Source of the DNA: Macrostomum hystrix
Lineage: Eukaryota; Platyhelminthes; Macrostomidae
Length of the DNA: 64,000 nt
Direction: 5' to 3'
Assembly: GCA_950097015.1 (NCBI GenBank)
Contig: CATNEN010000001.1
Location: 7,435,001 to 7,499,000, forward strand
The stretch's first letter is position 1. Each line of letters begins with the position of its first letter. The notes under the pieces are model-generated. The model saw only the letters and a list, made by a program, of their open reading frames with translations. It was not told the origin of the DNA and did no database searches. The translations under genes were made by a program, and so were the position numbers. Below, piece by piece: positions 1-11,747 of the stretch.

Positions 1-860
1 CTTCGGCTGCTGCACTGGACTCGCTCTAAAGTGTTTGTTATTTATAACATTATCATACTGCAGCCTGCCAACGATTGATCGCTCCGCGTTTAGGCAATGA
101 CCAAAAGGGAGTGAGAGAGAGGAGGTGAGAGCGAACCAGGGTTGGCCCTGCAATCGATTTGGTGTCAAACCCTTCGCCCCTGACTAGCTAACTCACACTA
201 ACACACTCACACTCACAATGTGTGCTCAGCTCGTTTCGGGTAGGGAATACTAAAACGAGCCACACCCAAGTCTATTTTCCTTCCACATTTCCTTTTCTGC
301 TGTGCAAGCAACTCCTGCAACATCGACCTCCGAAATGCCGTCACTGGCAACAATGCATTCCGCATTCGCTAGTCTCGACCCTAGTTCTGCATGGCAACGA
401 TCAATAAGACAGGCTTGACTCAATCCTAGAGAAAAGGAATCCCATTTCATTGGCCATTTCCGATTGGTCCCTGACAGAAGGAAAGAGAGAAGACGATATA
501 AATTTGTTAGCCTCAAATCTAGTCGATTTTATTCCCTTTTTTCTGTTCAGAAATCGGGCATATATTAGTTTCTAGGCCAGAAATCTATTTTTAGGCTTTG
601 GGACGTCGAGATCTAATTCTTTGCTTTCACATTCTATGCGATTGGGCAAATGACTATTATCCCGAGTCTCATTGGTTGGGGTTCTTCAAGGTTGGAAAAA
701 TTTGGACTTTTACGTCACAACCATGGAATTTTAGCCCAAACTAATTATTTTGTTTTAGCAGCGAGAATTCTCTACAAAAGTGCATTTCTAAGTTTTATAA
801 CCGCTGTCGGATCTTCTGTGAAATTAAACAACAGTGTCGGAAAAAACTTCCTACCTATCT
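1..860. other. spacer, nothing recognised
   Basis: No gene, RNA or mobile element was recognised here. Two short overlapping open frames on opposite strands (about 222-516) have no motif, no start context and no splice support. The stretch ends where the first tandem array begins. Confidence 0.5.
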
Positions 861-1744
861 AACTCTCGCTGTCTGACTCTCTGTCTGACTCTGACTGTCT
901 GACTCTCTCTGTCTGACTCTCTGTCTGACTCTCTGTCTGACTCTGTCTGTCTGACTCTCTCTGTCTGACTCTCTCTGTCTGACTCTGTCTGTCTGACTCT
1001 GTCTGTCTGACTCTCTCTGTCTGACTCTCTCTATCTGACTCTCTCTGTCTGACTCTCTGTCTGACTCTGACTGTCTGACTCTCTCTGTCTGACTCTGTCT
1101 GTCTGACTCTCTCTGTCTGACTGTCTCTGTCTGACTCTCTCTGTCTGACTCTCTCTGTCTGACTCTCTCTGTCTGACTCTCTCTGTCTGACTCTCTGTCT
1201 GACTCTCACTGTCTGACTCTCCGTCTGACTCTCTGTCTGACTCTCTCTGTCTGACTCTCTTTGTCTGACTCTCTCTGTCTGACTCTCTGTCTGACTCTGT
1301 CTGTCTGACTCTCTCTGTCTGACTCTCTGTCTGACTCTGTCTGTCTGACTCTCTCTGTCTGACTCTCTGTCTGACTCTCACTGTCTGACTCTCTGTCTGA
1401 CTCTCTGTCTGACTCTCTGTCTGACTCTCTCTGTCTGACTCTCTCTGTCTGACTCTCTGTCTGACTCTCACTGTCTGACTCTCTGTCTGACTCTCTGTCT
1501 GACTCTCTGTCTGACTCTCTCTGTCTGACTCTCTCTGTCTGACTCTCTGTCTGACTCTCTGTCTGACTCTGTCTGTCTGACTCTCTCTGTCTGACTCTCT
1601 CTGTCTGACTCTGTCTGTCTGACTCTCTCTGTCTGACTCTCTCTGTCTGACTCTCTCTGTCTGACTCTGTTTGTCTGACTCTCTTTGTCTCTCTCTCTCT
1701 GTCTGACTCTCTCTATCTGACTCTCTGTCTGACTCTCCCTGTCT
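861..1744. repeat. tandem array, CTGTCTGACTCT units
   Basis: Array built from CTGTCTGACTCT with 2-bp CT insertions, giving mixed 12- and 14-bp steps, and occasional variants such as CTGACTGT. One strand is nearly pure pyrimidine interrupted by G and A. Long open frames on the minus strand (repeats of SDRES and RVRQ) come from the period and are not genes. Read on the minus strand the unit contains GAGAGTCAG, the same core found in the arrays at 2371-3843 and 6170-6606. Confidence 0.95.
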
Positions 1745-2370
1745 TTTTACTTTATAAAGTCTTACAAATAAGAAATGCGCTAACTGAGAAAATACTTTTC
1801 AGAAAAATGCAAAAAAATCTACAACTGAATTGTCGCAATAAGCAAAACCACTTCTGTCAATTTTAAGCTCTCCTTGTAGTCTTTTCTGTCACTCAGAGGT
1901 GCACTTTATCAACTTTCTCATTGCCTATTTTTCTGGCTTACCAGGGCTGAAATACTTTTTTATATTGATTTGTCTGAGTCCAGTTCGCAATTTTCTCGAC
2001 TTAGGGATAAAAACCTCAGTGTCATATCTTATTGCTGTAAAATCTAGGTTTACCTAGAAAAATGCCTCCTGATTACCATATTCCGGATGTGGCCAAGTGA
2101 ATGTTCCCAATAATTTAAAAGTACTCAATGCAGTGTGATTTGCGCAAACGACCTTCAATGTGCCATTCCAAGCGAGGTGAAAACAGGAATATTCAATAAA
2201 AATGTCATTATTTCATACTACTTATTAATTGTAAGTAGGTTGTAAATAAAAAGTTTTTTAAAAATCAAATAATTCGCAAGACTTTCCAAACTAGAATGTA
2301 ACAAGAAAAAATACTTTAGATAAAAGAGAGTCAGCTGTAAGAGAATGCGAAAGATTGAAAATCAGTTGTG
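1745..2370. other. AT-rich spacer
   Basis: About 600 bp of AT-rich sequence between two arrays. No open frame of note and no element recognised. The last 50 bp already hold imperfect copies of the next array unit (GAGAGTCAGCTGTAAGAGAA). Confidence 0.5.
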
Positions 2371-3843
2371 ATAATGTCAGGAGGAATGAGAGTCAGGTAT
2401 AACAATGTCAGGAGGAATGAGAGTCAGCTGTGAGAAATTCAGGAGGAATGAGAGTCAGCTGTGAGAATGTCAGGAGGAATGAGAGTCAGCTGTGAGAATG
2501 TCAGGAGGAATGAGAGTCAGCTGTGAGAATGTCAGGAGGAATGAGAGTCAGCTGTGAGAATATCAGGAGGAATGAGAGTCAGCTGTGAGAATGTCAGGAG
2601 GAATGAGAGTCAGCTGTGAGAATGTCAGGAGGAATGAGAGTCAGCTGTGAGAATGTCAGGAGGAATGAGAGTCAGCTATAACAATGTCAGGAGGAATGAG
2701 AGTCAGCTATAACAATGTCAGGAGGAATGAGAGTCAGTTGTGAGAATGTCAGGAGGAATGAGAGTCAGCTGTGAGAATGTCAGGAGGAATGAGAGTCAGT
2801 TGTGAGAATGTCAGGAGGAATGAGAGTCAGCTGTGAGAATGTCAGGAGGAATGAGAGTCAGCTGTGAGAAATTCAGGAGGAATGAGAGTCAGCTGTGAGA
2901 ATGTCAGGAGGAATGAGAGTCAGCTGTGAGAATGTCAGGAGGAATGAGAGTCAGCTGTGAGAATGTCAGGAGGAATGAGAGTCAGCTGTGAGAATGTCAG
3001 GAGGAATGAGAGTCAGCTGTGAGAATGTCAGGAGGACTGAGAGTCAGCTATAACAATGTCAGGAGGAATGAGAGTCAGCTATAACAATGTCAGGAGGAAT
3101 GAGAGTCAGTTGTGAGAATGTCAGGAGGAATGAGAGTCAGCTGTGAGAATGTCAGGAGGAATGAGAGTCAGCTGTGACAATGTCAGGAGGAATGAGAGTC
3201 AGCTGTGAGAATGTCAGGAGGAATGAGAGTCAGCTATGACAATGTCAGGAGGAATGAGAGTCAGCTATGACAATGTCAGGAGGAATGAGAGTCAGTTGTG
3301 AGAATGTCAGGAGGAATGAGAGTCAGCTGTGAGAATGTCAGGAGGAATGAGAGTGAGCTGTGAGAATGTCAGGAGGAATGAGAGTCAGCTGTGAGAATGT
3401 CAGGAGGAATGAGAGTCAGCTGTGAGAATGTCAGCAGGAATGAGAGTCAGCTGTGAGAATGTCAGAAGGAATGAGAGTCAGCTGTGAGAAATTCAGAAGG
3501 AATGAGAGTCAGCTGTGAGAAATTCAGAAGGAATGAGAGTCAGCTGTGAGAAATTCAGAAGGAATGAGAGTCAGCTGTGAGAAATTCAGAAGGAATGAGA
3601 GTCAGCTGTGAGAAATTCAGAAGGAATGAGAGTCAGCTGTGAGAAATTCAGAAGGAATGAGAGTCAGCTGTGAGAATGTCAGGAGGAATGAGAGTGAGCT
3701 GTGAGAATGTCAGGAGTAATGAGAGTCAGCTGTGAGAATGTCAGGAGGAATGAGAGTCAGCTGTGAGAATGTCAGGAGGAATGAGAGTCAGCTGTGAGAA
3801 ATTCAGGAGGAATGAGAGTCAGCTGTGAGAATATCAGGAGAGT
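2371..3843. repeat. 31-bp tandem array with GAGAGTCAGCTGT core
   Basis: About 47 copies of a 31-bp unit made of a GTCAGGAGGAATGA part and a GAGAGTCAGCTGTGAGAA part. Subfamilies are clustered: copies with CTATAACAATG around 2675-2720 and 3045-3100, and six consecutive copies with AAATTCAGAAGG around 3485-3660. Clustered variants indicate local expansion by slippage or unequal exchange. The period is not a multiple of three, so no frame stays open. Confidence 0.95.
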
Positions 3844-4376
3844 CAAATCTGTGAAAATTTCAGCAGGATTAAGAGAGTGATCAGAGAGATCTAAAGACGA
3901 TAACTATGTTTACAGAAGATTACACGCTTTGCATTTCAGCCTAAAAGTGCACGATATGTAGCCCTTTTAGTAAGAATTTCAGGGCGAACAGGTGTTTAAT
4001 TACAACATTGCAAATGATACAGGCCAGAGGCAGTGCTAACATCGCCCTGTATTATTTCTGGGACATTGGGTCGGGTCTCGTCGAATGGTCTGGTATACAA
4101 GCTGTGAATTTGGACTGACCATGACACTTAACATTGAAATAAACAAGCATAAAATGGTATGTTAATTGGACTGTGCTAGAATGAGATTTAACGTAGGCTT
4201 TTCTTATCTCTAAGCATATGCGCTCTAACTGGCTGCCAGACTATTTGCTTGGCTACTGAAAAAATACTTTCTGCGGTTTTGTTTGTTTCGCATGCTAGAC
4301 TATTGGCGGTGGTCAGTGTTTAATTGAACTGGTTTTTACATGTTGGTACTTGCCTCATTATTTTAGTGCTGAGATT
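3844..4376. other. spacer
   Basis: Unique AT-rich sequence between two arrays. I see no coding frame, tRNA-like box pair or terminal repeats. Confidence 0.5.
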
Positions 4377-5755
4377 GGCGAGAGGAGAGAGGACAGAGGA
4401 CAGAGTAGAAACGACAGAGAAGAGAGGACAGAAAAGAGAGGACAGAGGAGAGAGGACAGAGAAGAGAGGACAGAAAAGAGAGGACAGAGAAGACAGGACA
4501 GAGGAGAGAGGACAGAGAAGAGAGGACAGAGGAGAGAGGACAGAGAAGAGAGGACAGAAAAGAGAGGACAGAGAAGAGAGGACAGAAAAGAGAGGACAGA
4601 GGAGAGAGGACAGAAAAGAGAGGACAGAGGAGAGAGGACAGAGAAGAGAGGACAGAAAAGAGAGGACAGAGAAGACAGGACAGAGGAGAGAGGACAGAGA
4701 AGAGAGGACAGAGGAGAGAGGACAGAGAAGAGAGGACAGATGAGAGAGGACAGAGAAGAGAGGACAGAAAAGAGAGGACAGAGGAGAGAGGACAGAAAAG
4801 AGAGGACAGAGGAGAGAGGACAGAGAAGAGAGGACAGAGGAGAGAGGACAGAGAAGAGAGGACAGAAAAGAGAGGACAGAGGAGAGAGGACAGAGAAGAG
4901 AGGACAGAGGAGAGAGGACAGAGAAGAGAGGACAGAGGAGAGAGGACAGAGAAGAGAGGACAGAGGAGAGAGGACAGAGAAGAAATGACAGAGAAGAGAC
5001 GAAAGAAAACAGAGGAAAGAGGACAGAGAAGAGAGGACAGAAAAGAGAGGACAGAGGAGAGAGGACAGAAAAGAGAGGACAGAGGAGAGAGGACAGAAAA
5101 GAGAGGACAGAGAAGAGAGGACAGAAAAGAGAGAACAGAGGAGAGAGGACAGAAAAGAGAGGACAGAGGAGAGAGGACAGAAAAGAGAGGACAGAGAAGA
5201 GAGGACAGAAAAGAGAGGACAGAGGAGAGAGGACAGAAAAGAGAGGACAGAGGAGAGAGGACAGAAAAGAGAGGACAGAGAAGAGAGGACAGAAAAGAGA
5301 GGACAGAAAAGAGAGGACAGAGGAGGGAAACGACAGAGAAGAGAGGACGGAGAAGAGAGGACAGAGAAGAGAGGACAGAGGAGAGAGGACAGAGGAGAGA
5401 GGACAGAAAAGAGAGGACAGAGGAGGGAAACGACAGAGAAGAGAGGACAGAGAAGAGAGGACAGAGAAGAGAGGACAGAGAAGAGAGGACAGAGGAGAGA
5501 GGACAGAGAAGAGAGGACAGAGAAGAAACGACAGAGAAGAGAGAACAGAAAAGAGAGGACAGAGGAGAGAGGACGGAAAAGAGATGACAGAGGAGAGAGG
5601 ACAGAGAAGAAACGACAGAGAAGAGAGGACAGAAAAGAGAGGACAGAGGAGAGAGGACAGAGAAGAAATGACAGAGAAGAGACGAAAGAAAACAGAGGAA
5701 AGAGGAGAGAGAAGAGAGGATGGAAATAAGAGGACGGAAAATAGAGGACAGTGAG
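4377..5755. repeat. 14-bp purine array, GAGAGGACAGAGRA
   Basis: Nearly 100 copies of GAGAGGACAGAGGA, GAGAGGACAGAGAA or GAGAGGACAGAAAA mixed in irregular order, with rarer GAAACGACAGAGAA units. The plus strand is almost entirely purine. Several open frames of more than 400 codons exist on both strands (RGQRREDREERTE on plus; SSLLCPLFSVLSP on minus); all are period artefacts with no start context, splice signal or domain. Confidence 0.95.
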
Positions 5756-6169
5756 ATCTTCAAACTGAGATTTCACGGAGGTGCAACTTTAACTGTTTTC
5801 GATTTTAATTTTAATGTAGCGCAAACAAAATAGTGATTTGCTTGCTAAAAATTGAGTCAATTAGCTCATATTAATTTACAAGTACTAAATTACTTTTGGT
5901 AATTTAGAGTCTACCTGCGTGTCAAACGCAATAATTTAACTGCATTAAGTTAACCCGTCCTTTAAAAAATCCCTTTTTGGTCACGATGTCAGGTCTAACC
6001 AGCCTGACATCTAGGCATATTTTAGGGGTGTGATAAGGCAGGTGGACAGCCTAATTATTGTTCTAATGATATTGTCTTGTGTAGTAATCCATAATAACTT
6101 ATTATATTATATCCATTAGACTTTCAGCCCAGTATGGAGGCTAATTTTGCAATTGTGTCAAATTATGAC
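5756..6169. other. spacer
   Basis: AT-rich unique sequence; nothing recognised. Confidence 0.45.
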
Positions 6170-6606
6170 GCAACGTAAGGAATTTGAGAGTCAGATGATC
6201 GAACGTCAGGAATTTGAGAGTCAGATGATCGAATGTCTGGAATTTGAGAGTCAGATGATCGAATGTCTGGAATTTGAGAGTCAGATGATCGAATGTCTGG
6301 AATTTGAGAGTCAGATGATTGAATGTCTGGAATTTGAGAGTCAGATGATTGAATGTCAGGAATTTGAGAGTCAGATGATCGAATGTCTGGAATTTGAGAG
6401 TCAGATGATCGAATGTCTGGAATTTGAGAGTCAGATGATCGAATGTCTGGAATTTGAGAGTCAGATGATTGAATGTCAGGAATTTGAGAGTCAGATGATC
6501 GAATGTCAGGAATTTGAGAGTCAGATGATCGAACGTCAGGAATTTGAGAGTCAGATGATTGAATGTCTGGAATTTGAGAGTCAGATGAGAGAATTTGAGA
6601 GTCAGA
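6170..6606. repeat. 30-bp tandem array open on both strands
   Basis: About 14 copies of a 30-bp unit with core TTTGAGAGTCAGATGAT and third parts GAATGTCTGG, GAATGTCAGG or GAACGTCAGG. Because 30 is a multiple of three and the unit lacks stops, both strands carry open frames of 160-197 codons: MIECLEFESQ decapeptides on plus and LKFLTFDHLT on minus. There is no flanking gene structure to indicate translation. The unit shares GAGAGTCAG with two upstream arrays. Confidence 0.93.
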
Positions 6607-6989
6607 TAGGATGTTATATTGTAAGCTAGAAATTGATGAATATCAAATACGAGCGTAATAATTGATTTTTCTTGGACAGCACGATAATTCTGAAGTCTGG
6701 TAAAGCTGATAACTTTTTTCCAGCTCTGAATCAAATCACTCGATCAACTTGTCAGTCATGCATTATCAGATTTCTTTCACTGGATTGCTCTGAAGTGTCT
6801 GAGGCTAAGATAGTTACGCATCTGCTTGATAAGCTTAAAATAACAATGTCTAACACCCGCATAATGTTTTTCTTAACAGTGTTTCATCTTTCTAACAAAT
6901 AGCAAATATTTTAACTATCGAGTATCCTTAACTGGCTATTATACTTTCCTAAAATCTACTTTCAAGGTATCTTATTGAATTTTTTGTTT

Positions 6990-7062
6990 ATGGATGTAGT
7001 TAGAGCGTCGGACTGACGAGTCAATGGTCAGGGGTTCGATTCCCGACTATACAGCTGGTACA
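6990..7062 (+). mobile_element. SINE-A head fragment (tRNA-derived)
   Basis: Matches the 5' head of the SINE-A family seen repeatedly in this window: GTTAGAGCGTCGGACT (A-box region) followed by GGGGTTCGATTCCCGACT (B box). It is cut off after the head and joined directly to a SINE-B copy in the opposite orientation. Confidence 0.7.
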
Positions 7063-7065
7063 ATT

Positions 7066-7222
7066 TGTATTGGAGGTTGGCCCTCAATCGCGTAAATTGC
7101 CGCGACAAGCCCTCAAGCCTTCTCTGCGCCCCAAATGAATGTGGCCTCGCCGCGGAATCGAGCTCGGGACCTTTGTGCGAGACGCAAACGCTTTTGACCG
7201 CTCTGCCACTCACCACCCGCCT
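7066..7222 (-). mobile_element. SINE-B copy, 3' truncated
   Basis: On the minus strand it starts with the A-box-like TGGCAGAGCGG and continues to a B-box-like CGAGCTCGATTCCGCGGCG, then the family body reading towards AATTTACG. The tail of the family is absent; the copy stops at its junction with the SINE-A head. Confidence 0.75.
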
Positions 7223-7835
7223 CTCTGGCTTACGAAGGTCGCGAAGGACATCCGTCTGTTGTGATGGCTAACAGCTGACATAAAGCCAGGTAGGAAAAAT
7301 TATATTCTGCGAATAAGCTACCCAATAGGATAGGATGCGGGAACATACGTTCGAGTATTAAGTAGAAAAGTTTATGGGAAGACGAAAGCTAAAAATTCGG
7401 ATGTACAAAGAGGCTGCAGAAATATGTCCTTCCTCTGTCTGGCTTCCTAAGAAGAAAGGCCAAAGCGATTGCGGTTGTACACTTCAACGCCAGTGGAAAG
7501 TGAAAGAGTGAAGGAAAATCTTTAACCGATATGTACGGTCGAGGGCCATTGCGATTGTGTCCTTCGACCCCAGTTGGGCTAAAGCTATATCACAGCACAC
7601 GTTTTCTTAGCGAGCGTTTCATAGATTCTTTTTCTTAAATCGACATAATTTTTAAGCGTCATTTGATTATTTTCAAAGTAAATTTGTGTTGAAATCCCTT
7701 GCAATTTATAAGGTAATTTTCAGATAAATGACTTTTTGTGATTATCGTATTTAGCTTGCACATATCTGTAAGTCTGTAATGTAGTCGTACTTCGATTTTT
7801 TCAATCTAACTATGCGCCTGATCTTTCTTCTTTGT

Positions 7836-8036
7836 TAGTCTTTTTCTGTCACTTTTTCCCGACACTCTTCTTCTGTCACTCTTCTTCCGTCACTCTTCTT
7901 CCGTCACTCTTCTTCCGTCACTCTTTTTCTGTCACTTTTTCCCGACACTCTTCTTCCGTAACTCTTCTTCCGACACTCTTCTTCCGTCACTCTTCTTCCG
8001 TCACTCTTTTCCTGTCACTCTTTTTTGCCACTCTTT
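7836..8036. repeat. 14-bp tandem array, CACTCTTCTTCCGT
   Basis: About 14 copies of CACTCTTCTTCCGT with variants (CTGTCACTTTTTCC, CGACACTCTTCTT). The plus strand is pyrimidine-rich. It lies upstream of the exon that starts near 8480 and may be intronic. The plus-strand frame rich in SVTLLPSLFFRH is a repeat artefact. Confidence 0.85.
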
Positions 8037-8479
8037 CTTCTTTTGGTCTTGTTCTGTTAGTCGCTTTGTTTCCTGTTCGTTTTTTTCAGAATCGGTTTAA
8101 TTTTGTCGCTTACTATAGCTGGATAGATCGACACAAGAAAGCACAGTTTTAAATTATTGCCTCAAATTTTCCAAGCATGCTTAGGCAAGGTGCGTACGAC
8201 CTGCTAAATGAGTGAAGGCCCTCTCATTAATAGTCACAGTATGATTAGGAACCATTTTTGTCAGGTGCATAGAACGGCAATGATCTTTGGGTTAGACTTT
8301 TTTCACGGCACGTTTTCACAACCAAATATTCATCGCAAATTTTGTTTCGTCAACTCAACGTGACAAATTTTCATTTTGGTGACTTTTTTCTACTCTAAAG
8401 ACAGATTAAATTCAAGAATATAAGCCTGCTGATTCTCTGATTAGCTTGAAAAAACTAATTCCACTTTTTCCACTTTTAG

Positions 8480-10401
8480 AAGACGGCAACAGATTTGGAA
8501 TGCTTCAGCAGCACCAAGACGTGTCAGTGAAGTCTGCTGTGGGAGCAGCGAGTCTTCGCAGAGGAGCGAGTGTGTCGCTGTCCAGTCTAGACGAATCTCT
8601 ATTTCAGCAGAGCTTCGACGACGATATGAGCTCACTCGGCGAGACATTTCGTCATAATCTCTGCGATGACAGCCAGTCTGAAGGAGGCGATGAGATTGGT
8701 GGACAATTTCTGCAACAGGTGGCCGACATTAACGCACAGATGGCTGCTCAACTTGTAGGCTTAACGCGCAAGCACTCGATTGAGCTTCGCCGATGTGATG
8801 AGACCAAGACAACAGAAGTTGACGACCAAGCGACATTCATGCCGAGCGCCAATGATGGTAAACATGCGCTGACGTGTCGGGAATCAGTAACCACAACGAT
8901 GGCAACAGTAAACAGTGAATCAGCATTCGATATTTCGCAGCTCCAAGCTACCACTGCCAAGAATCATAAAACAACCGATAGAAAAAACGACTCAGTTGAG
9001 CACAAGAAGAAACCCGATAGCCAGAAAGTTTCCAAGAAACAAAAACGACAACAGAAGCGTCGGAGTTATCGTCGACTAACTTTGGAGCTGCTCACTTCAG
9101 ATGACGAAACGAACGAGTTCTATGAGCAGCGACGGAGTCCTTACCTGGAGCCCTTGACACGACAGAATCGTCAGGCTCAGGAGCCGAATCGCAGGTCGTC
9201 CTTTGAGACTCTATACGGTGACGAGTTTTGGACACCCGCGCTTCAACTGGAAAAATCTGGCCATTGCGGCTGCAGCTGCCATGACGACGAGCCGATTCGA
9301 GCACTTTGTGTGCCACTGGACTGTACTATGGACGTACAGAAAGAGAGCTCTGCCATTGGCTGCAAGCAGAATGGAGAGAACAGAACAGAGCCCAATGTGC
9401 ACAAAGCTCCAGTGCAAGAGACAGCTCTGCCAGCTCCTAAAACTGACGCGACAAGCGAAAATTCAAAGGAGCTACTTGGGTCACCATCGACCAGACCAGT
9501 TACAGACCAGTCGACAGCGACATACCGAATGGCAGGAAGCCAAACTGGCTCTTCCACTGAATCAGCTGGGAACGCCTCTCAATACCAAGTGTATCCTCGA
9601 AGGGGCACTCTTTCAGAAAAAGATCAACAGAAGCTACTCCAACGGCACACAGCCGGTGTCAGGTTCTCGATTCCGGCATCAATCATACCTCGCTCACTGA
9701 ATGCACCATTTCGCAACCACAATCACTTCTCTGAAAGTGAACCGCCACCGCCGCCACCTGCACCGAGATTGCGTCGAGTGGTGCGTTTTCGAGCTGGTAG
9801 CTTTTCGCAAGATCTGCTTGACATGCAGGTACAGCAAGACCTGCAGCCGGGACATCAGTCGTCAAGACTGGAGATCGGAGTCCTTCTCCGTGGTACGCCA
9901 CCATCCCGTCTACACATGGGAGCTGGAGCTCGACGAAGCGAAGAACTCATTGTGACAAATCTTCGTCGAGTTGACAGCCACGATCCGGTGTCGCAGCTTG
10001 AGTTCATGTGTCAAGCGATGCGACTCAATGACGCCGATCTGATGGATGGCGCGGCCAGACGCGACTGCGTTGGACCTATGCCACCGCAGAGGCCCCGACA
10101 GCAGCCGCAACCACCGCCACCGCCACCTCCACCGCCGCCCCGAAGACGATGGAGCACCAGCAGCTACCAGAGTCCGCCTCTGAGACCCGATCGCGTCAGA
10201 GACGATCAAGCTAGAAGGCGGTTTTTATGGGGCCTAAATTCACAGCAACTTCAGCAACAGCTGCAGGCGTCGCCAAACTTCATCGGCCGAGCCTCCGATG
10301 GCGATCGCGCCAGACTGCAAGGTTGGTGGCTGGAGGCTAGAAAACGATCAACTGTGCAACCAACGATTGGTCGATTGTCTCGATTTTATCCAATGAATTA
10401 G
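8480..10401 (+). CDS. large 3' exon of an unrecognised, low-complexity protein
   Basis: An open frame of about 640 codons ends in TAG at 10399-10401. I place its left edge at 8480 because a strong acceptor (pyrimidine run then TTTTAG) precedes AAGACGGC; the upstream exon or exons were not found. No domain was recognised. Visible features, by position in this piece: an acidic/Ser-rich N-terminal part (SLSSLDESLFQQSFDDDMSS), a Lys/Arg-rich basic stretch (KKQKRQQKRRSYRR, near residue 195), a Cys/His cluster (CGCSCHDDE, near 265), short proline runs (PPPPPP near 425; a longer one near 555), and a Gln-rich stretch near the C-terminus. An AATAAA-type signal lies about 500 bp downstream (near 10903). 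It may be a cytoskeletal or adaptor-type disordered protein, but that is a guess; function unknown. Confidence 0.6.
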
Positions 10402-11747
10402 TCTTTCTGTTGATCTTTCATCATGTCAGCTGTGATATCTACTATTCGCTCAATTGACAGTCCTTTTTAGTCAGCTTATCAAAAACGAAATAGGCTTTAG
10501 TATTCAGTATAGACTCATGGTGCTTAATTTAAGCCATGGCTACCGCAAATTGAATAGTCTATCCAAAATCCAATTGCAGGACAAAACGGTTTCCGCTTTC
10601 ATAGGTATGATATTTCCATTTATTGTTAATTAGTTTACCTTATTGCCTAAGTACAAAACTGAAATACCTGAAATTGCATCTGATTGGTGTGAATTAACAA
10701 TTTATTGACCTCTAGTAATAAGTCGAATTATACGCATGAGGAAGGCTAAAGACGAAAAATTGACATTTTCCAACGAACTCAACCATAACGGAGTTTTTTA
10801 CTTCACTAAAGATTCAACTAGAAATGAATCATAAAATAGTTACTTTTACAATTGGTACGTGCTGCATGCTGTTTTGTTATTATAATATTGTCCTGGATTG
10901 CCTAATAAATGTTTATAAATGAGGCTCTAATTTTAATAATAATTCCAATCTTTACTTTTCAGTTGTCGGTTGGCATCTGCGGAAGTTCGTTCAGTATTTC
11001 TGTTGTAACAGTCGACTTTTAAGCACGAATTTTGAATTCTAAAGAATTCTAAATCAGTTTTTTAATGCATCAAATGTATTATTTTCAGCTTGCGCATTCT
11101 TGCCTAACTTTGTTTATTTGAATCTGAATTAATTTAAGCTTTTAAATTTTAGCTTGTTTAACGATCGTAATGCACTCGTAATTGTTGCGTCTTATTGTAT
11201 GTTTATGTGATGATTCAAATGTCTCCTCAAACAAATTGAACGAGCTAGCAAAAAAATGATAAAAATAGTTAAATAGTTTAAATAATTAAATAATAAATAA
11301 TTTAAATTCCCAGTAAAAGAAATATTTGATGAACCAATCACACAAATCATACCAAATATATAAAGAAAAACTTCAACTATACTACTACCACTATAATATA
11401 TTAAATTGCAAAATTTTATTTAGCAAAATCGTTGAAAATTGGTTCGCTAAACATGTGTGAGAAAAATATACAGGTTACTCTTATTGTAGGAAATAAAAGC
11501 ATATAATCCATGCAGCACATTATTAAAAGGTAAGTACTGCGTATTACGGAAAATTGAGCAAAATTTAAGATGCGTTTTACAATTCGTTTTAATAGTTTAC
11601 CAATCATGATAAAAGTTTTATGCTAATTCTTTTTTAAAAAGTGAAATACGGTCGTTCTTTCGGATAACTTTTTCAAGTTTCATTGCATTTATATTTTAGA
11701 AGTTGAATTGTAAAATAAAAAATCAACACGGCGTGTGTAACTTTCAG
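10402..11747. other. AT-rich 3' region and spacer
   Basis: Contains the likely 3' UTR of the preceding exon (AATAAA near 10903) and then strongly AT-rich sequence. No further coding frame with support was found until the acceptor at 11747. Confidence 0.45.

Noticed and set aside
4358-5776. Open frames of up to 472 codons on both strands
   Set aside because: They follow the 14-bp period of the array, exist in several frames at once and have no domain or splice signal.
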